Source: an uncultured Bacteroidota bacterium
Lineage (GTDB): Bacteria > Bacteroidota > Bacteroidia > Chitinophagales > Chitinophagaceae
Direction of reading: 5' to 3'
Assembly (NCBI GenBank): GCA_903912405.1
Contig: CAIWHF010000227.1
Span: 1-16,063 of the forward strand
DNA: 16,063 nucleotides
Made by a program: the position numbers and the translations under genes. A model generated the notes under the pieces. That model saw only the letters and a program-made list of their open reading frames with translations, ran no database searches and was not told where the DNA came from. Each line of letters begins with the position of its first letter. The stretch's first letter is position 1. Below are positions 1 to 6,376 of this stretch, in pieces.

Positions 1-654
1 AGAACTTAATTGAACATGTTCGTTAGCAATATCTTTATTGTTTTTAGATATCTCAATTGTATTTGTGGGGCTATTTTCATTGCCTTGAGGAGCATCCATA
101 ACTTTATTAGGAGCTTCAACTATTTTTGGAGTAGCTTTATTTACATTAGCAGAAGAATTTGAAGCAACTTTTTTATGATTTATTGAATTTGAATTATTAT
201 TACTAGAAGTTGCTTTGGCAGTAGTTGATGAGGAAGATATATAATTAGGTTCATCACTTTCATTATCGATATTTACAGCAGTTGTGTTAGTAGCTTTATC
301 AGCATTACTAATTGGTTGAGCTTTTGAAGCTGGAATGCCTTTAGCTTCTTCTGAATGCAACTGATTATTATTAGCGACAACAACAGGATTAGACGGAACA
401 GATGCTTTTGACATAGCAATGTCTCCTTTTGAAGAACTGAAATCTATTACTTTTCTTACTCCTACTAAAGAAAGAGACAGCAAAAGGATAACCGCAAAGA
501 AGCGTTTGATAAAAAACAATGGGCGTTTTTTCTGTGGCATTGCTTCCTCTAATCGCAGTTGCATTTTATTCCACGCACCCCTAGACATAGGCTCTTCATG
601 AAGCGCCATACGCTCCTGAAATACCTGATCAATGTTTACAAATTTATTTTCCAT
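1..654 (-). CDS. Putative membrane-anchored anti-sigma/regulatory partner of the adjacent ECF sigma factor (3' end outside window)
   Basis: The frame is open for 218 codons from an ATG at 654 and continues past position 1, so the C-terminus is missing. The cytoplasmic N-terminus (about residues 1-44) has an acidic/amphipathic stretch with HEEP...W (residues 19-28), a pattern common in proteins encoded beside Bacteroidota ECF sigma genes. One hydrophobic segment lies at about 45-65 (FFAVILLLSLSLVGV), followed by a long Ser/Asn/Thr/Lys/Ala-rich tail of low complexity, probably periplasmic. The gene starts 6 bp after the stop of the sigma factor, so the two are almost certainly co-transcribed. 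I see no zinc-binding anti-sigma motif in the visible part. The anti-sigma role is inferred from position and topology only. A structural envelope protein whose synthesis the sigma factor controls is an alternative. Confidence 0.75.
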   Translation of the reverse strand, partial: MENKFVNIDQVFQERMALHEEPMSRGAWNKMQLRLEEAMPQKKRPLFFIKRFFAVILLLSLSLVGVRKVIDFSSSKGDIAMSKASVPSNPVVVANNNQLHSEEAKGIPASKAQPISNADKATNTTAVNIDNESDEPNYISSSSTTAKATSSNNNSNSINHKKVASNSSANVNKATPKIVEAPNKVMDAPQGNENSPTNTIEISKNNKDIANEHVQLSS

Positions 655-660
655 AATATC

Positions 661-1239
661 TTATTTGATATGTAAGTTTAATTTTTCAATTTTTTCTCTT
701 AAAATCCTTCTCCCTTCCGACAAATGCCATTTAGAAGTTCCCTCGCTTATACCCAATATATCTGCTATCTCTTTATGAGGATATCCATCTAATACGTACA
801 TGTTAAATACGTTTCGGGTAGAGCTGGGTAAAGTCTGAATAAGTGCTAGAAGTTGATCATAATAAAGATTATCTGCTAGATCTTTTTTTATTAATTGATC
901 CTTTTCAACTAAAATAATTTGAGTATTATATTTAGCATGTTGCTTCACATAATCGGCTACGGCATGGAATACAATTTTGCGGAGCCACCCTTCAAAAGAA
1001 CCTTTATAGGTATACTGCTCAATCTTTTGAAAAGCTCTTAAAAACCCATTATTGAGCACCTCTTCTGCTTGCTCTGGATAATCGATATAACGCCTAACAA
1101 CACCCATCATTCTGCCATAAAATTGCTTATACATAGCTTCTTGAGCCCCTCTTTCATTTCGAGAGCAGCCTCTAATCAATTCTTCTAAGCTAGAAGATTG
1201 ACCTTCAACATGTAAATAAGTATTTTTGGATTCTTGCAA
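661..1239 (-). CDS. ECF-type RNA polymerase sigma-70 factor, TTG start
   Basis: A 192-residue protein with the two-domain plan of extracytoplasmic-function sigma factors. Region 2 spans about 34-102, with AQEAMYKQFYGRMM and the later GSFEGWLRKIVFHAVADY, which would contact core polymerase and the -10 DNA. Region 4 spans about 128-182, with a helix-turn-helix in YPHKEIADILGISEGTSKWHL that would bind the -35 region. The usual LP...R.VF.MYVLDGY core precedes the helix-turn-helix. The first in-frame ATG is at residue 36, inside region 2, so the start must lie upstream. TTG at 1239 is the only plausible start before an in-frame TAG. A TAnnTTTG box lies at 1267-1274. The downstream gene, 6 bp away, is a single-TM putative partner. 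The family assignment is firm. The signal sensed and the regulon are unknown. Confidence 0.93.
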   Translation of the reverse strand: MQESKNTYLHVEGQSSSLEELIRGCSRNERGAQEAMYKQFYGRMMGVVRRYIDYPEQAEEVLNNGFLRAFQKIEQYTYKGSFEGWLRKIVFHAVADYVKQHAKYNTQIILVEKDQLIKKDLADNLYYDQLLALIQTLPSSTRNVFNMYVLDGYPHKEIADILGISEGTSKWHLSEGRRILREKIEKLNLHIK

Positions 1240-1266
1240 AACTGAATATATTCTATACTATAAGAC

Positions 1267-1274
1267 CAAATTTA
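1267..1274 (-). promoter_or_regulatory. Bacteroidota-type -7 box for the ECF sigma gene
   Basis: On the minus strand the sequence is TAAATTTG, a full match to TAnnTTTG. It predicts a transcription start near 1260 and a leader of about 20 nt before the TTG start. It sits immediately downstream of the T-tract of the btuB terminator. No clear -33 TTG element is seen at normal spacing. Confidence 0.5.
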
Positions 1275-1276
1275 CA

Positions 1277-1315
1277 TAAAAAAAGTTGGGAGATTTACGA
1301 ATAAATCTCCCAACT
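1277..1315 (-). terminator. Rho-independent terminator of the btuB-like gene
   Basis: A perfect 14-bp inverted repeat (1284-1297 with 1302-1315) has the loop CGAA on the plus strand, which is UUCG in the minus-strand RNA. On the minus strand it is followed by a run of T (1283-1278). It lies about 20 bp after the receptor stop codon and insulates the sigma-factor gene from it. A shorter A-tract on the other side (1316-1320) gives it weak symmetry. Confidence 0.92.
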
Positions 1316-1334
1316 AAAAATGAAAAAAAAGTGC

Positions 1335-3320
1335 TTATTGGAACCTACAGCCAATTTGGAAATTTGTAGGCGCCGTATTATAACCCCAAACTTCGTAATA
1401 TTTGGTATTCAATACGTTAGACCATAATGCAAATGCCGATATGTGGTCATTGACGCTATAAGAAGTACTTAAATTAAAAACTGCATATCCTGGCACCTCA
1501 ATAGGAGCTGCCATATAAAGCGGCTCCAATTGTTTAGCTGCAATTTTAGCTGTTATAGCTATATCCAACTTTTCATCTGCTTTCCATTGCACGGTAGCAT
1601 TAAACATATGTTTTGGTCTTCTGAATAGATTAAAATAAGTAGTATCTTTTTGAGTACTAGTAGATGTTGTCTCTAAGGTGCCGTTAGCATAGGTATAATT
1701 AAGATTCAATTTAATAGCTCGGTTAAACTGATGAGCAAATTCCAATTCGAATCCATGCGCTTTTTGTTGATCCATATTTTTGTAAAAACTACTATAGGGA
1801 GCAACACTCATACTATAAAAACCAATGAGATCTTTAGTATTACGAACAAAAAGTAAGGCTTTGGCTGAGCTTGAATGCTGATTCCATTTTAAACCCATTT
1901 CAAAAGATTTAGTTTGTTCTGGTTTCAATAGTTTATTCCCAAATTCGCCATATAATTGATATAATGTAGGTACCTTATATGCCGTTGCATAGGTAGCCAA
2001 TAATTTTAAACTGGGTCTTAAAAATAAAGACATTCCTATATTATAAGTGCTATTATTACCATATATAGAATGCGTATTACTTCTAATCCCGAAATCAAAA
2101 TATACAGGATGGAAATTAAGCAATAATGAGCTATATAAACTTTGCTGTGATGTGGATGCAGAATCCCCAAGTGTACTTTCGAATGGACCGCCAAAAGAAA
2201 AATAAGCTAAAGATTGTTGCTGTGTTTTAACCATTCTTTGATCCGCACCAAATATCCATTTCATATGATTATTTATAGGTAATGAGAAAAACGCTTCGAG
2301 AAAATTAGTATAACTTTTATAATTACTCTTTTCATATTCGAAAAGACTCCATGTAGAGTTAATATAAGTGGTATCATTTAGATAAGAACGTTCCAAATAA
2401 CCATTCATAAAATTAACTTGTAATTCAGCCTTCTTAATGACCCAATGACTTTTAATTCCTAGCTGTCTATTCGTATTATCTAATTGATAATCTGTAGCAT
2501 CAGTAAATGCACCTGCATCTAAATTCGCTTTATAATTACTCATTTGAGCAAATGCCTTAATGTAATTTTTAGCAGAAAATTGATAGTTTATGGCTGCATA
2601 ATTATTGATTTGTTTATAGGCATTGTTTTGATATGGCACACTCACAACACGCGATTTTAAATAATCCATCGTATCCCTAGCTGAAGAAAACCCGTCTGAA
2701 TTTACATACGAGTTTTGCAATTGATAAGACCATTTATTTTTAGTGCCGCTTAAATTTAAGGATGCTTTCATGGTATTAAAGGAACCATAGCTCAACATAG
2801 CATTTACACCAATGGTTTTATCAGATGCTTTATTCGTTATAATATTAATAACACCTGCAACCGCATCACTACCGTAAGTAGTAGATTGAGCTCCTTTCAA
2901 AATCTCAATGCGTTGTACTTGTTGCAAATTGAAGAAATTGATATCAAATTCTGAAGAGATATTGGAACCATCATAGACAGGCATGCCATCTACTAAGATG
3001 AGCGTATTGCCTGCAGTAGCTCCTTGAAAATAGACAGTGGGGTTGGTACCAAGCGTATTATTTGCTCCGCTAATAAAAATGCCCGCTTGTTGGTTGAGCA
3101 ATTGTGCAATGCTCAAATGTGCATTAGCTGCTATTGTTTTTGCATCGATAACAGTAATGTCTTTAGTGTTTTCGGTGCTCGACTGCTCAATTTTATTAGC
3201 AGTAACTGAGGTGTTAGATAATTTAACAATGGGAAAAATATCTGTTCGCATAGCATCTTGAGCGAACAAATTGTGACTGCACATTAATAATGTAACAATA
3301 CCTAAATGTTTTAAGTTCAT
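1335..3320 (-). CDS. btuB: TonB-dependent vitamin B12 receptor, BtuB type
   Basis: A 661-residue outer-membrane receptor. A signal peptide occupies residues 1-20 (cleavage after LFA). A plug domain covers about 50-165, with the family signatures LILVDGMPVYDG (107-118) and RIEILKGAQSTTYGSDAVAG (137-156). A 22-strand-type barrel follows, with many alternating aromatic strands and the C-terminus ending near an aromatic (CRFQ). It lacks the N-terminal carboxypeptidase-like extension of SusC-type receptors and matches the BtuB length class. The leader carries a cobalamin riboswitch, which makes corrinoid uptake by far the most likely role: TonB/ExbBD-driven import of cobalamin, repressed when B12 is plentiful. 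The partner ABC transporter (BtuCDF) is not in the window. Another corrinoid or cobinamide as the preferred ligand cannot be excluded. Confidence 0.93.
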   Translation of the reverse strand: MNLKHLGIVTLLMCSHNLFAQDAMRTDIFPIVKLSNTSVTANKIEQSSTENTKDITVIDAKTIAANAHLSIAQLLNQQAGIFISGANNTLGTNPTVYFQGATAGNTLILVDGMPVYDGSNISSEFDINFFNLQQVQRIEILKGAQSTTYGSDAVAGVINIITNKASDKTIGVNAMLSYGSFNTMKASLNLSGTKNKWSYQLQNSYVNSDGFSSARDTMDYLKSRVVSVPYQNNAYKQINNYAAINYQFSAKNYIKAFAQMSNYKANLDAGAFTDATDYQLDNTNRQLGIKSHWVIKKAELQVNFMNGYLERSYLNDTTYINSTWSLFEYEKSNYKSYTNFLEAFFSLPINNHMKWIFGADQRMVKTQQQSLAYFSFGGPFESTLGDSASTSQQSLYSSLLLNFHPVYFDFGIRSNTHSIYGNNSTYNIGMSLFLRPSLKLLATYATAYKVPTLYQLYGEFGNKLLKPEQTKSFEMGLKWNQHSSSAKALLFVRNTKDLIGFYSMSVAPYSSFYKNMDQQKAHGFELEFAHQFNRAIKLNLNYTYANGTLETTSTSTQKDTTYFNLFRRPKHMFNATVQWKADEKLDIAITAKIAAKQLEPLYMAAPIEVPGYAVFNLSTSYSVNDHISAFALWSNVLNTKYYEVWGYNTAPTNFQIGCRFQ

Positions 3321-3449
3321 CTTTAAAATTTTAAAAAATTAATAAATAGATGAACTTTCGATTAAAATAAGAATGGATATAACTTCCCTAGAAAAAGTGA
3401 TAAACATCTTGGCTTTTATTCCCGAAAGCTCAACGAAAAAATTTTGCAA

Positions 3450-3600
3450 GGGCAGGTCTTCTGACTTGTTCCAAGTTTATCGCCTTCCCATTTTCACAGT
3501 GGCATAATGATAAACCTTAATAGAACTTACAGCATCGGGAAATGTTTAGGATTCACACCTAATTCCCTTTTAATCTCTAATTTGAATTTAGAGAACCAAA
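3450..3600 (-). ncRNA. Cobalamin (adenosylcobalamin-class) riboswitch
   Basis: Read on the minus strand, the conserved elements come in the canonical order: GGTTCTC with its P2 hairpin arm (3597-3565), AAAAGGGAAT (3571-3562), GGTGTGAATCC, a GCTGTAA segment near 3536-3527, GCCACTG (3503-3497), GGGAAGGC (3489-3482), and finally the B12 box AGTCAGAAGACCTGCC (3466-3451). This match is diagnostic. The RNA controls the btuB-like gene whose start lies about 130 nt downstream. No classical terminator hairpin is evident in that spacer, so control may act on translation initiation or through an alternative fold. That mechanism is inferred. Confidence 0.96.
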
Positions 3601-3606
3601 GCAAGG

Positions 3607-3614
3607 CAAATGTA
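3607..3614 (-). promoter_or_regulatory. -7 box for the riboswitch-btuB transcript
   Basis: The minus strand reads TACATTTG, a full match to TAnnTTTG. The predicted start, near 3600, falls just before the first conserved riboswitch element, so promoter and aptamer are back to back. No convincing -33 TTG is seen. Confidence 0.6.
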
Positions 3615-3685
3615 AGATTAGTATTTTGTTTAGTTGAATTAATATTATCCACCAAGGTGAATAACTCAACAAAAGGTATATAAAA

Positions 3686-4441
3686 TTAAGAAATATCTAA
3701 AGAGCGCTGTCTTACTGCTTCATATAAAATCATACCGGTAGCAACAGAAACATTTAAAGAATCGAAATCATGTAGCATTGGAATTCGTATAAAATGATCG
3801 GCACGTTTCATAACATCTTTGCTGATACCCGTGTCTTCAGCACCCATAACAATACAAGTTGGGATAGTAAAGTTTGCTTCATAAACAGGTACACTACCTT
3901 TCATTTGAGTGCCCAATACTTGTATGCCATTTAAGTGCAACACATCAATAGCTTGTTGTACCGATGGAATTCTACATAATAATATTTTAGTTAAGGCGCC
4001 TGCAGATGTTTTAATGGCTTCTTCGGTAAGCGAAGCGGCATGCGATATAGGTAAAATTAAACCTTGAGCTCCACAACATAGCGCAGAACGAGCAATGGCT
4101 CCAACATTACGCACATCGGTTACCCCATCTAATAGTACAAAAAGAGGTGTTGCTCCCGTATCTACCACATGAGAAATTGCATCTTGCAATTCTACATATT
4201 TCGTAAGACTTGTCCAAGCTAAAACCCCCTGGTGTTGCGCCCTTGTCATGCCGTTTAACTTCTCAATGGGCACTAAGCTAATAGGCACCTGCTGCACTTT
4301 TGCCAACTGTTTTATTTCACTGATCTCTGGTCCGGTTGCCGACTTCAATAAAAACAACTTTTCTATAGCATCTCCTTGCTGAAGTGCTTCTAAAATAGGT
4401 TTTCTGCCAATTAATAATGGAAGGGAGCGAACGGGTTTCAT
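3686..4441 (-). CDS. rlmB: TrmH/SpoU-family RNA 2'-O-methyltransferase, RlmB-like
   Basis: A 251-residue SPOUT-class enzyme that transfers a methyl group from S-adenosylmethionine to a ribose 2'-OH in RNA. By domain plan it is closest to RlmB, which modifies G2251 of 23S rRNA. An N-terminal L30e-like substrate-binding domain (about 9-85, opening with LLIGRKPILEAL) precedes the knotted catalytic domain. Motif 1 is DGVTDVRNVGAIARSA (105-120, with Arg111 and Asn112). Motif 2 is VMGAEDTGIS (198-207, with Glu202). Motif 3 is IPMLHDFDSLNVSVATG (220-236). Motif 3 has LHDFDSLNV where many RlmB proteins have G.v.SLNV, a small variation. The start at 4441 fits the usual N-terminus and follows a -7 box at 4459-4466. 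The family is certain. The exact rRNA target is inferred. Confidence 0.88.
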   Translation of the reverse strand: MKPVRSLPLLIGRKPILEALQQGDAIEKLFLLKSATGPEISEIKQLAKVQQVPISLVPIEKLNGMTRAQHQGVLAWTSLTKYVELQDAISHVVDTGATPLFVLLDGVTDVRNVGAIARSALCCGAQGLILPISHAASLTEEAIKTSAGALTKILLCRIPSVQQAIDVLHLNGIQVLGTQMKGSVPVYEANFTIPTCIVMGAEDTGISKDVMKRADHFIRIPMLHDFDSLNVSVATGMILYEAVRQRSLDIS

Positions 4442-4458
4442 AGTTGAATATAAACTTA

Positions 4459-4466
4459 CAAAAATA
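4459..4466 (-). promoter_or_regulatory. -7 box for the rlmB-like gene
   Basis: The minus strand reads TATTTTTG, matching TAnnTTTG. It predicts a leader of about 12 nt. A short inverted repeat (4477-4491) covers the region where a -33 element would sit. Confidence 0.5.
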
Positions 4467-4490
4467 GATTAAGATAATGCGTATAGCGCA

Positions 4491-4520
4491 TAAAAAACAG
4501 AACCGAAGTTCTGTTTTTTA
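4491..4520 (-). terminator. Rho-independent terminator of the yebC-family gene
   Basis: A perfect 13-bp inverted repeat (4491-4503 with 4508-4520) encloses CGAA, giving a C(UUCG)G tetraloop in the minus-strand RNA, one of the most stable hairpin loops. The outer six pairs are A:T, so the 3' arm itself supplies the U-tract in either direction. It starts 11 nt after the stop of the minus-strand gene at 4532. Confidence 0.93.
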
Positions 4521-4531
4521 TACTGTTTTAA

Positions 4532-5242
4532 TTAGGCCATATTATGAAAAACACGTTGCACATCATCATCTTCTTCCACGCGTTCTATTAATTTAAAAAC
4601 TTCATCTGCTTGCTCATCTGAACATTGTACGGTATTTAAAGGCAACCATTCCAATTCTGAAGAAAGCGGTGTAATATTTCTTTCTTCTAAAGCACGTTGC
4701 ATATTACCAAAATCCTGGAAATCGCAACGAATAACAATATTACCTTCTGCATCTTCCCCTAATTCATCCAATCCAAAATCAATTAATTCTAATTCTAATT
4801 CTTCCATCACCATGCCTTCCGGATTTAATTTAAATACTCCATTATGTTTAAAAAGGAAGCCCACAGAACCACTATTACCTAAAGTACCCCCGCCTTTATT
4901 AAAATGCGAGCGCACATTGGCAACTGTTCTGGTGGTGTTGTCCGTAGCTGTTTCTACTAAAATAGCTACTCCATGCGGTGCATATCCTTCATATAATACC
5001 TCTTCATAGTTACTCTGATCTTTACCTAAAGCCACTTTTATTGCATTCTCAATTCTATCTTTTGGCATATTGATAGATTTTGCATTACGCACAATGCGAC
5101 GCAACATAGGATTGGTATCTGCGTCAGCACCACCCTTTTTTACTGCAATTGCAATTTCTTTACCAATTCTAGAAAACTGTTTTGCCATGCGATCATAACG
5201 AGCAAACATGGTAGACTTACGAACTTCGAAAATACGACCCAT
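4532..5242 (-). CDS. YebC/PmpR (TACO1)-family protein
   Basis: A 236-residue protein of the YebC/TACO1 family. Members were first annotated as transcriptional regulators and have more recently been tied to translation of difficult (proline-rich) stretches on the ribosome. Family signatures are FSRIGKEIAIAVKKGG (23-38), NPMLRRIVRNAKSINMPKDRIENAI (44-68), EGYAPHGVAILVE (85-97) and RSHFNKGGGTLGNSGSVGFLF (111-131). The N-terminus begins MGRIFEVRKS and not the GHSKWANIK of the classic YebC type. I recall similar N-termini in Bacteroidota homologues, so I read it as a subgroup feature. The C-terminal third is strongly acidic. It has its own -7 box and terminator, so it is probably monocistronic. 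It is divergent from the S1-domain gene to its right, an apt neighbour if both act on RNA or translation. Confidence 0.93.
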   Translation of the reverse strand: MGRIFEVRKSTMFARYDRMAKQFSRIGKEIAIAVKKGGADADTNPMLRRIVRNAKSINMPKDRIENAIKVALGKDQSNYEEVLYEGYAPHGVAILVETATDNTTRTVANVRSHFNKGGGTLGNSGSVGFLFKHNGVFKLNPEGMVMEELELELIDFGLDELGEDAEGNIVIRCDFQDFGNMQRALEERNITPLSSELEWLPLNTVQCSDEQADEVFKLIERVEEDDDVQRVFHNMA

Positions 5243-5266
5243 AAATATTGATTTATTTTAAGTATG

Positions 5267-5274
5267 CAAAAGTA
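5267..5274 (-). promoter_or_regulatory. -7 box for the yebC-family gene
   Basis: The minus strand reads TACTTTTG, matching TAnnTTTG, followed by a predicted leader of about 18 nt to the ATG at 5242. Confidence 0.55.
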
Positions 5275-5358
5275 CTTTTTTTACTTTATTAATAAAAATG
5301 ATTTTGGTTCATTTATAGATATTATACAGCAGGTATAGAGGATGCTAGCTACATTATG

Positions 5359-5366
5359 TATCTTTG
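5359..5366 (+). promoter_or_regulatory. -7 box of the cvfB-like gene, implying a leaderless transcript
   Basis: TATCTTTG is a full match to TAnnTTTG and ends 5 nt before the ATG at 5372. The start of transcription would fall on or within one or two bases of that ATG. This decides against the upstream in-frame ATG at 5342, which would lie in untranscribed promoter DNA. Confidence 0.6.
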
Positions 5367-5371
5367 CCAAC

Positions 5372-6211
5372 ATGGATGCATTAATTGGAAAATTCAATAC
5401 CCTAGAAGTCATCAAAGAAGTTGAATTTGGTATATACTTAGATGGAGGTTCTTTAGGAGAAATCTTACTGCCTACCCGTTTTGTGCCTAAAAACATACAA
5501 GTAGGCGATATGGTATCGGTATTTGTTTATCACGACAATGAATCTCGCCTTATAGCTACTACAATGACACCGCATGCCTGCGTTGATGAAGTTGGATATT
5601 TAGAAGTAGTAAACAATACCAAGGCGGGTGCTTTTGTTCAGTGGGGCATTATGAAAGATATTCTGGTGCCACTTTCCCAACAAATTACTCAATTATATGT
5701 GGGCGATGCTTACTTTATTTATTTATATATCGATGAAATGACGGGGCGTGTGGCTGGCACTCAGAAATTAAAACGTTTCCTTCAAAATGAAACCTTAAGT
5801 GTTCAAGAAAAAGAAGAAGTTAGCATTATGTGGTATCGCAAAACTAATATTGGCTACGAGGTTATAGTAAATAATCAACATTTTGGTATGATCCATTTTA
5901 GCGATGTTGTGGGCAACCCGGTGATCGGTGAAAAAACTAAGGGTTTTGTAAAGAACATAAGACCTGACAATAAGTTAGATATTGGCATTGGTATAATGGG
6001 CTATAAAAAAGTAAGTGCAGAGGAACAGAAAATATTAGATGCTTTGCAAGCAGCAGGTGGCTACTTACCCCTTCATGACAAAAGTAATCCTGAAGAAATA
6101 TACGAAGCATTTGGCATCAGTAAAAAAACCTTTAAAATGATTATCGGTTCTTTATACAAACAGCAAAAGATAAATTTAACGCAGACGGGGATTCAGTCTA
6201 TCGCCGAGTAA
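5372..6211 (+). CDS. cvfB: S1-domain RNA-binding protein, CvfB family
   Basis: A 279-residue protein when started at ATG 5372. An upstream in-frame ATG at 5342 adds ten residues (MLATLCIFAN) that overlap the -7 promoter box and look non-native. The layout matches CvfB: three S1/OB-like RNA-binding segments (about 1-63, 68-130 and 148-206) and a C-terminal winged-helix domain (about 215-275, with ILDALQAAGGYLPLHDKSNP and FGISKKTFKMIIGSLYKQQKI). CvfB proteins bind RNA, and in staphylococci they affect virulence-factor expression. The role in this organism is unknown. The gene stands alone between the divergent yebC promoter and the terminator at 6331-6376, leaving a 3' untranslated region of about 120 nt. 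Confidence 0.88.
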   Translation: MDALIGKFNTLEVIKEVEFGIYLDGGSLGEILLPTRFVPKNIQVGDMVSVFVYHDNESRLIATTMTPHACVDEVGYLEVVNNTKAGAFVQWGIMKDILVPLSQQITQLYVGDAYFIYLYIDEMTGRVAGTQKLKRFLQNETLSVQEKEEVSIMWYRKTNIGYEVIVNNQHFGMIHFSDVVGNPVIGEKTKGFVKNIRPDNKLDIGIGIMGYKKVSAEEQKILDALQAAGGYLPLHDKSNPEEIYEAFGISKKTFKMIIGSLYKQQKINLTQTGIQSIAE

Positions 6212-6216
6212 GCATA

Positions 6217-6300
6217 TTAAGCAAATGCCGACCAGCATAAGATTCCCAAGCCCAAAAGCACCCAGTAAAAAGACGTTATAGCAGACATAGATGGTTTCAT
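6217..6300 (-). CDS. Possible 27-residue hydrophobic peptide ORF
   Basis: On the minus strand an ATG at 6300 opens a 27-codon frame ending in TAA at 6217-6219. It has a short polar start (MKPSMSAITS) and one hydrophobic stretch (FYWVLLGLGILCWSAFA), the layout of a single-pass membrane microprotein. It lies beyond the rnpB terminator and antisense to the 3' untranslated region of the cvfB-like gene. No full TAnnTTTG box and no ribosome-binding site is evident. It may be chance in AT-rich DNA. It is listed because nothing else explains the stretch. Confidence 0.25.
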   Translation of the reverse strand: MKPSMSAITSFYWVLLGLGILCWSAFA

Positions 6301-6330
6301 AAATACATAAACGAATTTATCTTCACTTTA

Positions 6331-6376
6331 TTGTAAATAAAAAACGCTTCTGAAAAGAAGCGTTTTTTATTTACAA
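6331..6376. terminator. Bidirectional terminator between the cvfB-like gene and rnpB
   Basis: A perfect 21-bp inverted repeat (6331-6351 with 6356-6376) has the loop GAAA on the plus strand, a GNRA tetraloop. The core is ACGCTTCT/AGAAGCGT, flanked by A6/T6 tracts, so it can stop transcripts from both sides. Its right arm runs into the 3' end of the RNase P RNA and shares 6371-6376 with the P1 helix. Confidence 0.93.

Noticed and set aside
419..601. Plus-strand 60-codon frame near the left end
   Set aside because: It is antisense to the membrane-anchor part of the sigma-factor partner, whose frame is open for 218 codons and well placed.
3024..3261. Two overlapping plus-strand frames of 61 and 74 codons inside the btuB-like gene
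   Set aside because: They are antisense to the conserved plug domain of the receptor and show no recognisable protein features or promoter.
3411..3430. 5-bp hairpin in the btuB leader as the riboswitch expression platform
   Set aside because: The stem is short with an 8-nt loop and no T-tract after it, so it is too weak to call.
3645..3664. Hairpin after the rlmB-like gene as a terminator
   Set aside because: The minus-strand stem (TTATTCAC/GTGGATAA) needs a G:U pair and is not followed by a T-tract, so termination there is doubtful.
5281..5496. Minus-strand 71-codon frame across the yebC/cvfB-like divergent region
   Set aside because: It overlaps both -7 boxes' neighbourhood and the conserved start of the S1 protein, and has no family resemblance.
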